A program made the position numbers and the translations under genes. DNA of 64,000 nt from Streptomyces sp. 135 (GTDB lineage: Bacteria; Actinomycetota; Actinomycetes; Streptomycetales; Streptomycetaceae), in assembly GCF_020026305.1 (NCBI RefSeq), contig NZ_CP075691.1:682001-746000 (forward strand), read 5' to 3'. The notes beneath the pieces are model-generated. The model was not told the origin of the DNA, did not search any database, and worked only from the letters and a program-made list of their open reading frames with translations. This document shows positions 6,940 to 14,318 of the stretch, in pieces; position 1 is the stretch's first letter; the number at the start of each line of letters is the position of its first letter.

Positions 6940-8181
6940 ATGACCACAGGTCTGGCAGACAACGTACGGAAGCTGCGGCGAACAGCGGGTATGACTCAGG
7001 AGGACCTGGCTCACGCCTCCAGGTTGTCACTGACTACCGTCGCCAAGGTTGAACAAGGCGGCCACGTCAGCATGGGCAGTCTCGCGGCCCTGGCCGCCGC
7101 ATTGAACGTGACCACAGCCGCCCTCTTCGCCAGTGAGGCGCCACGGTCCGTGGTCGGCCAAGAGGACGAGGAGAACCGCCGAAGCCTGGCAGAACTCCGC
7201 CGTGCCCTCATGCCTCCCCTGGGCCTCTCCGTCCCTCAGATGGAAGCCGGGGATGCAGAAGAGCCGCGGACCATCCAGCGGAGCGTCAAGGACGGTCACG
7301 CGCTCTACCAGGCTGACCGCTACGGGGCCGTGGCTCGGCAGCTTCCGGCACTGCTCCGTAGCTCTGAAGCTGCCGTGGCCATCCTGGAGGGTGAGGAGAA
7401 GGAACACGCCAAGATCGCAAGGGCGCACGCCTTGTTGCTCACCGGGAAGTTCCTGACCCAAGTACGTCAGTACGACATGGCTTATCTGGCGCTGTCCGAA
7501 GCCATCCGCCTAGCCCAGGAGACAGGGCAGACACAGCTAGCCGCCACGGGCGTGAACGGCCTGTGCTGGTTGCTACTGAGGCAGGACCGCTTCGCTGAAA
7601 GTGAGCGGCTGGCCGTCCAGACCGCAGCGGAGATTGAGCCTCGCTTGTCGACCGCGTCCCCCGATCAGATCGCGCTCTGGGGAGAACTCTGGCTCCGTGT
7701 CGCAGCCGCGTCCCGGCGAAACGGCCGCAAGGACGTCGCCAAGCACGCGCGGCGGATGGCTAAGAGCGCCGGCAGCGCCATGCAGCGTGAACACAGCGAC
7801 TTCCCCTCGCACTGGGGCGGCTTTGGACCTGCGACCGTCGCAGCGAAGGCCGCGGAGGACCTAGCGCTGATCGGGGACGCGCGCGGAGTACTGCGTAAGG
7901 CGGAAGAGGGCCCCCTCAGTCCCAAAGGCATGAAGGCCGTTGGACGCCTCAACATGAACAACTGGGGGCGGCACCGCCTGGACGTCGCGCACGCCCACAC
8001 CCTCCTCGGATCCCACCAGGACGCCATGGACGAGCTAGTCAACCTTCGGGAGACTGCGGACACGTGGCTGACCCATCAACCCATGGCACGACGAGTTATG
8101 ACGGACATCCTGAAGACGCGCAAGCGGACGCTGACTGAGGAGATGCGGTCAATGGCCGTCCACCTGGGCGTTTCTGGCTAA
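6940..8181 (+). CDS. XRE-family regulator with C-terminal helical repeats
   Basis: 413 residues. Residues 4-60 form an XRE/Cro-type helix-turn-helix (QEDLAHASRLSLTTVAKVEQ as helices 2 and 3). The remainder is all-helical and TPR-like (LRQDRFAESERLAVQTAAEI and similar segments), the arrangement of Streptomyces regulators with an N-terminal XRE domain and a repeat-based ligand or partner domain. As the only clear DNA-binding regulator near the element's end it could be the lysogeny or transfer regulator acting at the repeated palindromes, but that link is inferred. The start at 6940 has GAGGTGAG seven bases upstream. Confidence 0.85.
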   Translation: MTTGLADNVRKLRRTAGMTQEDLAHASRLSLTTVAKVEQGGHVSMGSLAALAAALNVTTAALFASEAPRSVVGQEDEENRRSLAELRRALMPPLGLSVPQMEAGDAEEPRTIQRSVKDGHALYQADRYGAVARQLPALLRSSEAAVAILEGEEKEHAKIARAHALLLTGKFLTQVRQYDMAYLALSEAIRLAQETGQTQLAATGVNGLCWLLLRQDRFAESERLAVQTAAEIEPRLSTASPDQIALWGELWLRVAAASRRNGRKDVAKHARRMAKSAGSAMQREHSDFPSHWGGFGPATVAAKAAEDLALIGDARGVLRKAEEGPLSPKGMKAVGRLNMNNWGRHRLDVAHAHTLLGSHQDAMDELVNLRETADTWLTHQPMARRVMTDILKTRKRTLTEEMRSMAVHLGVSG

Positions 8182-8194
8182 CTACTGCGAAGAG

Positions 8195-8231
8195 CGGTAG
8201 TTCTTCATGGGGTGAGCCAGCAGAACTACCG
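8195..8231. repeat. 10-bp perfect inverted repeat after the XRE gene
   Basis: CGGTAGTTCT (8195-8204) and AGAACTACCG (8222-8231) with a 17-base gap. It is less GC-rich than the other terminators of the element. It may end the regulator transcript or be an operator for the following genes. Confidence 0.5.
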
Positions 8232-8306
8232 TGCCCCGCGCGTGGATTAGCACCGACGATGCTCATACGGTCCCCTCACTGATCACTGTCAGAGAGGGGC
8301 CGCGTC

Positions 8307-8690
8307 ATGCATAGAGCAACCGACGAGCAGTCGACCGGCAAGGAATTGGGCACCACGGAAGTTGGCTCCGCCCTCCGTTTACTCCCCTGGCAGAACGAAC
8401 CAGATAAGCCGTGCCTACTCAGCAGCGACGATCCGGGAAGCCCCCTCTCACGGGTGGCTGACACTATGGAGACGGCCCAGATCGCTGTGGCAGGGGGCGT
8501 TCTGGCCGACGCGGAGACAGTCCTCACTAACCCGCTGTCGACGCGCGCTGAAGTGGAGTACATCGGTATTCGGCTGGTCGAATGCCTGGCGGACGTGCTG
8601 CGGATCGCGGAATCACGCAGACTGCGTAAGGATCCTTCCGCGTCCTCCTCGGCGTCTGCCCCTGAGAAATCCGAGGACGCCGACGCATGA
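8307..8690 (+). CDS. Small hypothetical protein
   Basis: 127 residues, ATG start. The centre is helical (DTMETAQIAVAGGVLADAET and EVEYIGIRLVECLADVLRIA) and the C-terminus is a Ser/Ala/Glu-rich tail. No recognised domain. Its stop overlaps the next start by four bases (ATGA), so both are translated together. The pair sits downstream of the XRE/TPR regulator at the element's right end, a place where accessory genes often lie. Confidence 0.65.
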   Translation: MHRATDEQSTGKELGTTEVGSALRLLPWQNEPDKPCLLSSDDPGSPLSRVADTMETAQIAVAGGVLADAETVLTNPLSTRAEVEYIGIRLVECLADVLRIAESRRLRKDPSASSSASAPEKSEDADA

Positions 8691-8932
8691 CCATGGCCCC
8701 GGAGCGTCCGTCCACGGACCGTCCCTCCTTCGGGTCTGATGCCCAGAACGGTAGTGACGGACTGGTACAGGCTCTCTGGACGCTGGGCGAGTTGTGCGGG
8801 CTCTGTACAGGGAGTCAGGCCATCTGGTGTGACCAATGCTGTGGGTTCGGCGGCTGTCCCCACTGCTTCTCGACTGGGAAACGACCCTGCCCGTTGTGCA
8901 TAGGCGGAGACGCCCAGCCAATCGACTGGTGA
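8687..8932 (+). CDS. Small Cys-rich protein, probable zinc binder
   Basis: 81 residues with nine cysteines in the C-terminal half arranged as repeated pairs (CGLC, CDQCC, CPHC, CPLC). This resembles DnaJ-like zinc-ribbon modules (CxxC repeats with Gly). Metal binding is likely; function is unknown. It is the last gene before the element boundary and overlaps the preceding gene in an ATGA arrangement. Confidence 0.65.
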   Translation: MTMAPERPSTDRPSFGSDAQNGSDGLVQALWTLGELCGLCTGSQAIWCDQCCGFGGCPHCFSTGKRPCPLCIGGDAQPIDW

Positions 8933-8947
8933 CGATCTGCGCGTCAT

Positions 8948-8971
8948 GGCCCCTGGCTTCGGCTGGGGGCC
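8948..8971 (+). terminator. GGCCCC/GGGGCC hairpin at the element end
   Basis: GGCCCC (8948-8953) and GGGGCC (8966-8971) around a GC-rich loop, followed by TTCG. It is the last feature of the element before host sequence resumes. Confidence 0.65.
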
Positions 8972-9000
8972 TTCGTCATGTCCAGGGGGCATCCTACGAC

Positions 9001-9040
9001 TGACGTGGGTCTGATAACGATCTCGACGTCTCGACCCCCC
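9001..9040. other. Right attachment junction of the integrated element
   Basis: The frame of the downstream GH109-type remnant is closed by a TGA at 9001. Recognisable family sequence ([12 protein letters not shown]) starts at about 9025, so the crossover lies roughly between 9001 and 9036. The left junction is outside the window, so the core sequence cannot be defined. Confidence 0.6.
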
Positions 9041-9435
9041 ACCCGTACAGCCGCATCAACAGCCTCGGCGGCACGAAGGGCGTCTTCGAGGACTACCCCG
9101 CGCGCATCTACATCGAGCCGGACCACACGGACGACGAGTGGGCCGACTTCACCAAGTACGCCGACTTCGACCACTGGCTGTGGAAGGAGCACGCCAACCC
9201 GCCGGGCGGGCACGGCGGCATGGACTACATCATGATCTTCCGCCTGATGCAGACCATGCAGCTCGGCCTCGTCCCGGACTTCGACGTGTACGACGCCGCG
9301 ACGTGGACGGCACCCGTGCCGCTGAGCCACCTCTCGATCAAGGCGAAGGGCGCACCGCAGGCGATCCCCGACTTCACGCGGGGACTGTGGCGGAAGGCGC
9401 GCCCGGGGATGGACTCACCGAAGCCGAAGGCGTAG
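9025..9435 (+). pseudogene. C-terminal part of a GH109-type Gfo/Idh/MocA protein, cut by the element
   Basis: An open frame of about 136 residues without its own start: TPHPYSRIN, then [20 protein letters not shown], then a conserved end [13 protein letters not shown]. These are hallmark segments of the C-terminal domain of NAD-dependent glycoside hydrolase family 109 enzymes (alpha-N-acetylgalactosaminidases of the Gfo/Idh/MocA fold), usually about 450 residues. The Rossmann domain is missing because the element inserted in the gene. The 5' part should lie at the far side of the element, beyond the left edge of the window. The host has probably lost this enzyme while the element is integrated; excision would restore it. 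Confidence 0.8.
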
Positions 9436-9560
9436 GCGTAGGCGCAGGTTCCGGCGCAGGCGCAGGCGCTGGCGTAGCGGTCAGCAGGGGCCCGGTGGGG
9501 GCGGGTTCGAGGGCGGGTTCGGGCGCGGTGTTCATGTCACGGTGTTCATGTCACCACCGG
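9428..9560. repeat. Low-complexity GGCGYA repeats and a direct repeat
   Basis: Imperfect hexamers GGCGTA/GGCGCA run from about 9428 to 9480. At 9530-9557 the segment TGTTCATGTCAC occurs twice, two bases apart. No gene is seen between 9436 and 9602. Confidence 0.6.
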
Positions 9561-9602
9561 GCCCGTCCCCTCCCTGGTCCAAGCTGTCCCTGCGTCCGCG
9601 CC

Positions 9603-11252
9603 TCAGCAGCGCAGCCGGTCCTCCGTCAGAGTCCCCTGCACGGTGGCCAGGGTGCGGTCATGACAGCCGCTGTCGCCGAACTGCCGGTAGCGCTCACGCG
9701 AGGTGCCCACCGCGTGCCGTTCCTCGCGCGGGACGCTGGTGAGGTAGGAGGCGTCGCCGTCGTACCGGTCGTCGATCACCGTCCGTCCGACCCGTCGGCC
9801 ACCGTGCGTCGTGACGCTCTCGGTGCGGTCCCCGAGGGAGATCTCCGTACGGAGTCGATCACCGGCCCCGAGCGTCGTGGTGCCGTCCATCGTGTACGTC
9901 CGGTCGGTGCGCACCGACCGGCCGCCCGTCGTGACCGTCTCGCGGTCGGTCCAGGTGGCCTTGAGCGCGTCCACCGCCTCACCCTCGGTCCATCGGTGCA
10001 CGGAGGTGTTGGCGAGGGTGCGCGTCACCGTGGTGGTCACTCGGCCGTGCGAGGTGTTCACATGCCCGGAGACGCTCAAACGGTGGCAGCCCTTGGTGTC
10101 GAGCCGGTAAGCGGCCTCTCCCGAACCGGGCGTGTACGTCGACTTGTTCGAGAGGGGGTTCTCCGTGTGCCGGGTCAGCCGGCCCGTGACGCGCTCGCTC
10201 TTCTCGTCCTGCCAGACCAGGACGTTGACCGGGGTGCTCCACCCCGTCTGCGCCTTCGGGACGCCGACGACGGAGACCTCCACCTCATGCGGGCGGCCGT
10301 CGTTGAGGATCCCCGCGAAGGGCGTCAGGTCGTACTCGATGGGCTTGACGTCGAAAGCCCGGGGGCCCGGGATCACGTACCACAAGAAGGGGTTGGACCA
10401 GCCGCCGGTCCACACGGTCGGAAATGGCGCGGCGACCCCGGCCAGTTGGCCGTCCACTCTGACCTGCACCTCGCGGTAGGGGCCGTTGTCCGCCTCGCAG
10501 GAGTAGGGCACGGCGTCGGGAACCGTCATGTACCAGTACTCCTCGCAGCCGCCCCCGGAGCCGGTCGCGTAGACCTCGGCGACGATGCGTTCGCTGTTGC
10601 GCGGGGTGGTGAGCGTGGTGCCGTCACCGAGCGGAAGGACACGGTCGGGTGCCACCCTCCCCGAAGTGCTCTCGGCCCGCGCGTCGGCGCCTTTCTCCCG
10701 CGCGTAGAACGTCAGCGTGGCCTTGACGTCGATGATGCCGGTGTACGTGTCGTTGACGACGTTGCCGATGAGCATCTCGACGCGCTGTTCGTGGCTCAGC
10801 GTCTCGCTGTAACGGGTGACGTCCTTCTCCACGGACCAGGTGATGCCGTCGGGGGACGGCTGCGGGGTGGACGTGCGGAACACTTCCACGCCGCCGACGC
10901 GCAGGTAGCCGAGACGGTCGTACTGCCGCCCCTTCACCTTGCCGTCCAGCCTCAGCACCACCTTGCCCCAGCGGTCGCCACAGCCGCGGGGCGGCATGTA
11001 GTCACCCTCGTACGGCGTGAAGTCCTTGAACCGCGCCTCGGCGATCGTCACTTCGCAGGATTTGGTGCGCGGCTTGGCGACCGGGGGCGCGGCGGTCACC
11101 GGGTCGTGCCAGTCGGTGCCGAACTCGGGCGGGGGCGTAGCGGCGGATGCGGGGCGGGGCGTGGCCGTGGCGGCCGTGGCCCGGCCCGCACCGACGAGCG
11201 TGCTCGCGACGAGAGCCGCCCCCACGAGCATGGACATGACGTGTCTTCTCAT
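9603..11252 (-). CDS. Secreted PNGase A-like peptide-N-glycosidase
   Basis: 549 residues with an N-terminal signal peptide (about 1-28, ending ATA). The body matches the peptide-N4-(N-acetyl-beta-glucosaminyl)asparagine amidase A family: GVEVFRTSTPQPSPDGITWS and VEKDVTRYSETL are typical, followed by the NDTYTGIIDVKATLTFYARE strand region. Such enzymes remove N-glycans from glycoproteins or glycopeptides. The protein would act outside the cell and may let the organism use glycoprotein as food. It is convergent with the element and stands alone. Family recognition is good; the catalytic residues are not assigned here. Confidence 0.8.
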   Translation of the reverse strand: MRRHVMSMLVGAALVASTLVGAGRATAATATPRPASAATPPPEFGTDWHDPVTAAPPVAKPRTKSCEVTIAEARFKDFTPYEGDYMPPRGCGDRWGKVVLRLDGKVKGRQYDRLGYLRVGGVEVFRTSTPQPSPDGITWSVEKDVTRYSETLSHEQRVEMLIGNVVNDTYTGIIDVKATLTFYAREKGADARAESTSGRVAPDRVLPLGDGTTLTTPRNSERIVAEVYATGSGGGCEEYWYMTVPDAVPYSCEADNGPYREVQVRVDGQLAGVAAPFPTVWTGGWSNPFLWYVIPGPRAFDVKPIEYDLTPFAGILNDGRPHEVEVSVVGVPKAQTGWSTPVNVLVWQDEKSERVTGRLTRHTENPLSNKSTYTPGSGEAAYRLDTKGCHRLSVSGHVNTSHGRVTTTVTRTLANTSVHRWTEGEAVDALKATWTDRETVTTGGRSVRTDRTYTMDGTTTLGAGDRLRTEISLGDRTESVTTHGGRRVGRTVIDDRYDGDASYLTSVPREERHAVGTSRERYRQFGDSGCHDRTLATVQGTLTEDRLRC

Positions 11253-11347
11253 GGGGGATTTCTATGGCCCCTCGCGGATCACCGCAATGGGCTCTCTACA
11301 GGGCGGCGAGGCGGCTAGGGGGCTAAGCGGTTAGGGGGACGCTGCGT

Positions 11348-12106
11348 CTACGCCTTGAGGTTCGCCTTGTCCCCCATCACCACGACCGGGTGCTGCTTCG
11401 GATCCAGCGTGCGCAGCAGATGCTCCATGCCCGACTTGGAAAGGCTCACGCAGCCCGACGTGCCGCTGCCGTGGTCCATGTGCAGCCAGATGCTGCCGCC
11501 CTTGGCCTGGCCCTGGGGGCGCGTCGGGTCGTTCGGCGGGGTGCCCTTGGCCCGGTTGTAGTCGATGGCGATGACGTAGTCGAAGTCGTGCCAGTGCGTC
11601 TTGGGCCAGTAGTGCGGCGCCTGCATGGAGTCCGACTTCGTGTACGGGAGCTTGGCATCCGGATCCGCGAGGACACCGCCCGCGTCGGTGAGCGTGAACA
11701 CCCCGACAGGGCTGCGCTTGTCGTTCTCGTGGTGGTCGGTGGTCCAGCCCTTCTTGCCGTTGTGCGCGGGCCAGCTGCGGTTCTGCTCCCAGGTGGTGTC
11801 CGTCTCACTCGACTTCGTGTAGAGCACGACCTTCGACTTCGCCGAGTCCTCACCCTCGCCGTAGACCGCGACGACCTGCCGCGAGTCCTTCGGAATCCTC
11901 GACTGGAGCCGATCGCCCACATCGGGGATGCGCTTGAGGTCGGCGGCACTTCCGCGGTCGCTCCCCGCGCCGCCCGCACCCTTGCCGTGCCCCGCGTCGG
12001 CACCGCCCCCCTTGGCCGAACTCCCGTCCCCACTCCCGCAGGACGTGAGAAGGACACCGCAGGCCGCTGCCGCGACCACCACTCGCACCACACCGGCTAT
12101 ACGCAT
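11348..12106 (-). CDS. L,D-transpeptidase (YkuD-type) lipoprotein
   Basis: About 252 residues. A lipobox (LLTSC) near residue 20 marks a lipoprotein. A Gly/Lys-rich linker leads to a YkuD-like domain whose active site HMDHGSGTSGCVSLS contains the catalytic Cys and upstream His. These enzymes make or trim 3-3 cross-links in peptidoglycan, or belong to secreted relatives of uncertain substrate. The start is placed at the ATG at 12106 because it begins directly at the signal sequence; an upstream ATG at 12133 would add nine residues. It is divergent from the ABC genes. Confidence 0.8.
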   Translation of the reverse strand: MRIAGVVRVVVAAAACGVLLTSCGSGDGSSAKGGGADAGHGKGAGGAGSDRGSAADLKRIPDVGDRLQSRIPKDSRQVVAVYGEGEDSAKSKVVLYTKSSETDTTWEQNRSWPAHNGKKGWTTDHHENDKRSPVGVFTLTDAGGVLADPDAKLPYTKSDSMQAPHYWPKTHWHDFDYVIAIDYNRAKGTPPNDPTRPQGQAKGGSIWLHMDHGSGTSGCVSLSKSGMEHLLRTLDPKQHPVVVMGDKANLKA

Positions 12107-12308
12107 TCGTCCATGGTCGCACCCGGCCCGCACTTCACTTGTCCAGCCCTGCGGCCCCTTGGAAGACGGGGCCGATTCTTTGCCCCCGGACGGAAAACCG
12201 TTTGCTTCGGACCACGATCCGAGGTGAACCTTTCACGGTTTGTTACCGCCGCCGCCTCTCCTGACCATCCGCGGAGCCGACGGCCGCCGCTCCGAGTCCT
12301 GGGACGTC

Positions 12309-14318
12309 ATGCAGATTCGCGATCTTCCGTATTCCGACCCCGGCCTCCCCGATGCCCGGTCAGGGCCGCGCTTCCTGCTCTGGCTGGGACGGAACCAGCT
12401 CGGGGGACAGCTCAAGTCCCTCGGCTGGGGCCTGCTGCACTTCGGCTCCATCGCGGGCCTGCCGTACATGGTCGGCATCGCCGTCGAGGCCGTGCTCGAC
12501 CGGTCCGGCAGTCGGCTCGCCCTCGCGGGCGCGCTGATCGGCCTGCTGGGCGTGGCCATCGCCCTGGGCGACACGATGCTGCACCGCACCGCGGTCACCA
12601 ACTGGGTGACGGCAGCGGCCCGGGTGCAGCAGCTCCTCGCGCGCAAGACCGCCATGCTCGGCTCCGCGCTCACCCGGCGCGTGGCGGCCGGTGAGGTCGT
12701 CGCCGTCTCCACCGGTGACGTCGAGAAGATCGGTTGGTTCGTGGAGGCGCTCTCCCGGTTCGCGGCGGCGGCGTTCACGGTCCTCCTGGTGTGCGTCGGG
12801 CTCCTCGTCTACCAGCCCGCGCTCGGTGTCGTCGTCGCCGTGGGCATTCCGGTGCTCGCGCTCGCCGTGCTTCCCCTGCTGCCCCGCGCGACGAGTCGGG
12901 CCGACTTCCAGCGCGAGAAGGCGGGACGGGCCACCGAACTGGCGTCGGACACCGTCGCCGGGCTCCGCGTGCTGCGCGGCATCGGCGGCGAGGAACTCTT
13001 CCTCGATCGCTACCGCCGCGCCTCGCAGGAGGTCCGCACGGCGGCAGTACGCAGCGCCCGGATGTGGGCCGCGATCTCGGCGATCCAGGTCCTGATGCCG
13101 GGTCTGCTGCTCATCGCGGTCGTCTGGCACGGCGCGCACCTGGCCCGTGAGGGCCGGATCACCGTCGGCGAACTGGTCACCGTCTACAGCGCGGTGATGA
13201 TGCTCAACTATCCGCTGCGGCACTTCGAGGAGATCGCCATGGCGTACTCCTTCTCACGTCCCTCCGCGAAGCGGGCCGCACGGGTGCTCTCGCTGGAGCG
13301 GGCGGCGGAGCCCACGACTGGGCAGCGGTCCGGGCCGCGGCCCGAGACCCCGGGCCCGCGTACGGCAGGACAGGCCGAGAAGCAGCCCGGTCTCACCGCG
13401 TCCGTGCCGCAAGTCGGTGCCGGAGGTTCGGTGGGCGCGGCTGCGGGCGCTACCGGACAGGCGTGGCCGGACGCGCAGACGCGGGCGGGCGGGCAAACGC
13501 GGACGGACGAGCGGACGCGGGCGGACGGGCAGACGTGGCCGGGCGGTGCTCGTCCCACCGGTGACCTGTACGACCCCGTGACAGGGCTTCTCGCCCCGGC
13601 CGGGCGCCTGACCGCCGTGGTCTGCGGCGACCCGGACGAGGCAGGGCGACTCGCCGAACGTCTCGGCGGCCACCCGGCGCTCGAGGACGCCGCGGGCCTG
13701 CCGTCCGTACGCCTTGGCGCCATGGCGCTCGATGACCTGCCCCTGTCCGAGGCCCGGGCCGCCGTCCTGGTCCAGGACAAGGACCCCGTCCTTCTCTCCG
13801 GGACACTCCGCGCGCTCCTCGACGTACCGGCCTCCGGAGCCGTCACCGCCGAAGAAGCACTCGCGGCGGCGCAGTGCGCGGACGTCCTGGACGCGCTGGC
13901 CCAGGCGTCGGTGGACGACGACCCGATGGCCGCCCACCTCACGGAACGCGGCCGCTCCCTCTCCGGCGGGCAACGCCAACGCCTCGCCCTGGCCCGCTCC
14001 CTGGTCACCGACCCCGAAGCCCTGGTGCTCGACGAGCCGACGTCCGCCGTCGACTCGCACACCGAGGCCCGGGTCGGCGACGGAATCCGCAGGCTGCGGG
14101 CCGGGCGGACCACCGTGGTGCTCACCTCGTCACCGCTGCTCCTGGACCGTGCCGAACACGTCGTCTTCCTGGCCGACGGCGAGGTCTCGGCCGTGGGCAC
14201 GCACCGCGAACTGATGCACGGCGAACCGCGGTACCGCGCGGTCGTGACCCGCGAGACCGACGACGAGCGCGCCAGTGTCGGCGCCCCCACGAATTTCGAC
14301 ATCGAGGAGACGGCATGA
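12309..14318 (+). CDS. ABC exporter half-protein with degenerate nucleotide site
   Basis: 669 residues: an N-terminal six-helix exporter domain (about 30-305) and a C-terminal ATPase domain. The ATPase keeps the signature LSGGQRQRLALARSL and Walker B LVLDEPTSAVD, but the Walker A site is absent: the expected GxxGxGKS place reads CGDPDEAGRLA. The switch His is also lost (LTSSPLLL). Between the two domains lies a long repetitive linker (about 345-420) rich in Thr, Gly, Gln and Arg with TRADGQT-like units. The stop overlaps the start of the partner gene (ATGA). The two probably form a heterodimer with one working ATP site. Substrate unknown. The ATG at 12309 is preferred over the upstream 12240 opening because homology starts there. 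Confidence 0.85.
   Translation: MQIRDLPYSDPGLPDARSGPRFLLWLGRNQLGGQLKSLGWGLLHFGSIAGLPYMVGIAVEAVLDRSGSRLALAGALIGLLGVAIALGDTMLHRTAVTNWVTAAARVQQLLARKTAMLGSALTRRVAAGEVVAVSTGDVEKIGWFVEALSRFAAAAFTVLLVCVGLLVYQPALGVVVAVGIPVLALAVLPLLPRATSRADFQREKAGRATELASDTVAGLRVLRGIGGEELFLDRYRRASQEVRTAAVRSARMWAAISAIQVLMPGLLLIAVVWHGAHLAREGRITVGELVTVYSAVMMLNYPLRHFEEIAMAYSFSRPSAKRAARVLSLERAAEPTTGQRSGPRPETPGPRTAGQAEKQPGLTASVPQVGAGGSVGAAAGATGQAWPDAQTRAGGQTRTDERTRADGQTWPGGARPTGDLYDPVTGLLAPAGRLTAVVCGDPDEAGRLAERLGGHPALEDAAGLPSVRLGAMALDDLPLSEARAAVLVQDKDPVLLSGTLRALLDVPASGAVTAEEALAAAQCADVLDALAQASVDDDPMAAHLTERGRSLSGGQRQRLALARSLVTDPEALVLDEPTSAVDSHTEARVGDGIRRLRAGRTTVVLTSSPLLLDRAEHVVFLADGEVSAVGTHRELMHGEPRYRAVVTRETDDERASVGAPTNFDIEETA

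Noticed and set aside
6917..6945. CGCTTGACGCGA just before the XRE gene, same 12 bases as at the 4409 promoter
   Set aside because: A -10 box at the matching distance would lie inside the coding sequence and is not there; palindrome absent.
8195..9040. tRNA gene as attachment site at the element end
   Set aside because: No cloverleaf or tRNA-like sequence seen; the junction lies within a protein-coding remnant.
9138..11318. Plus-strand frame of 726 codons
   Set aside because: Antisense of the PNGase A-like gene; only the first part overlaps the GH109 remnant in another frame.
12152..12174. CGGCCCC/GGGGCCG hairpin between the transpeptidase and ABC genes
   Set aside because: The flanking genes are divergent, so no transcript is expected to end there; probably chance.
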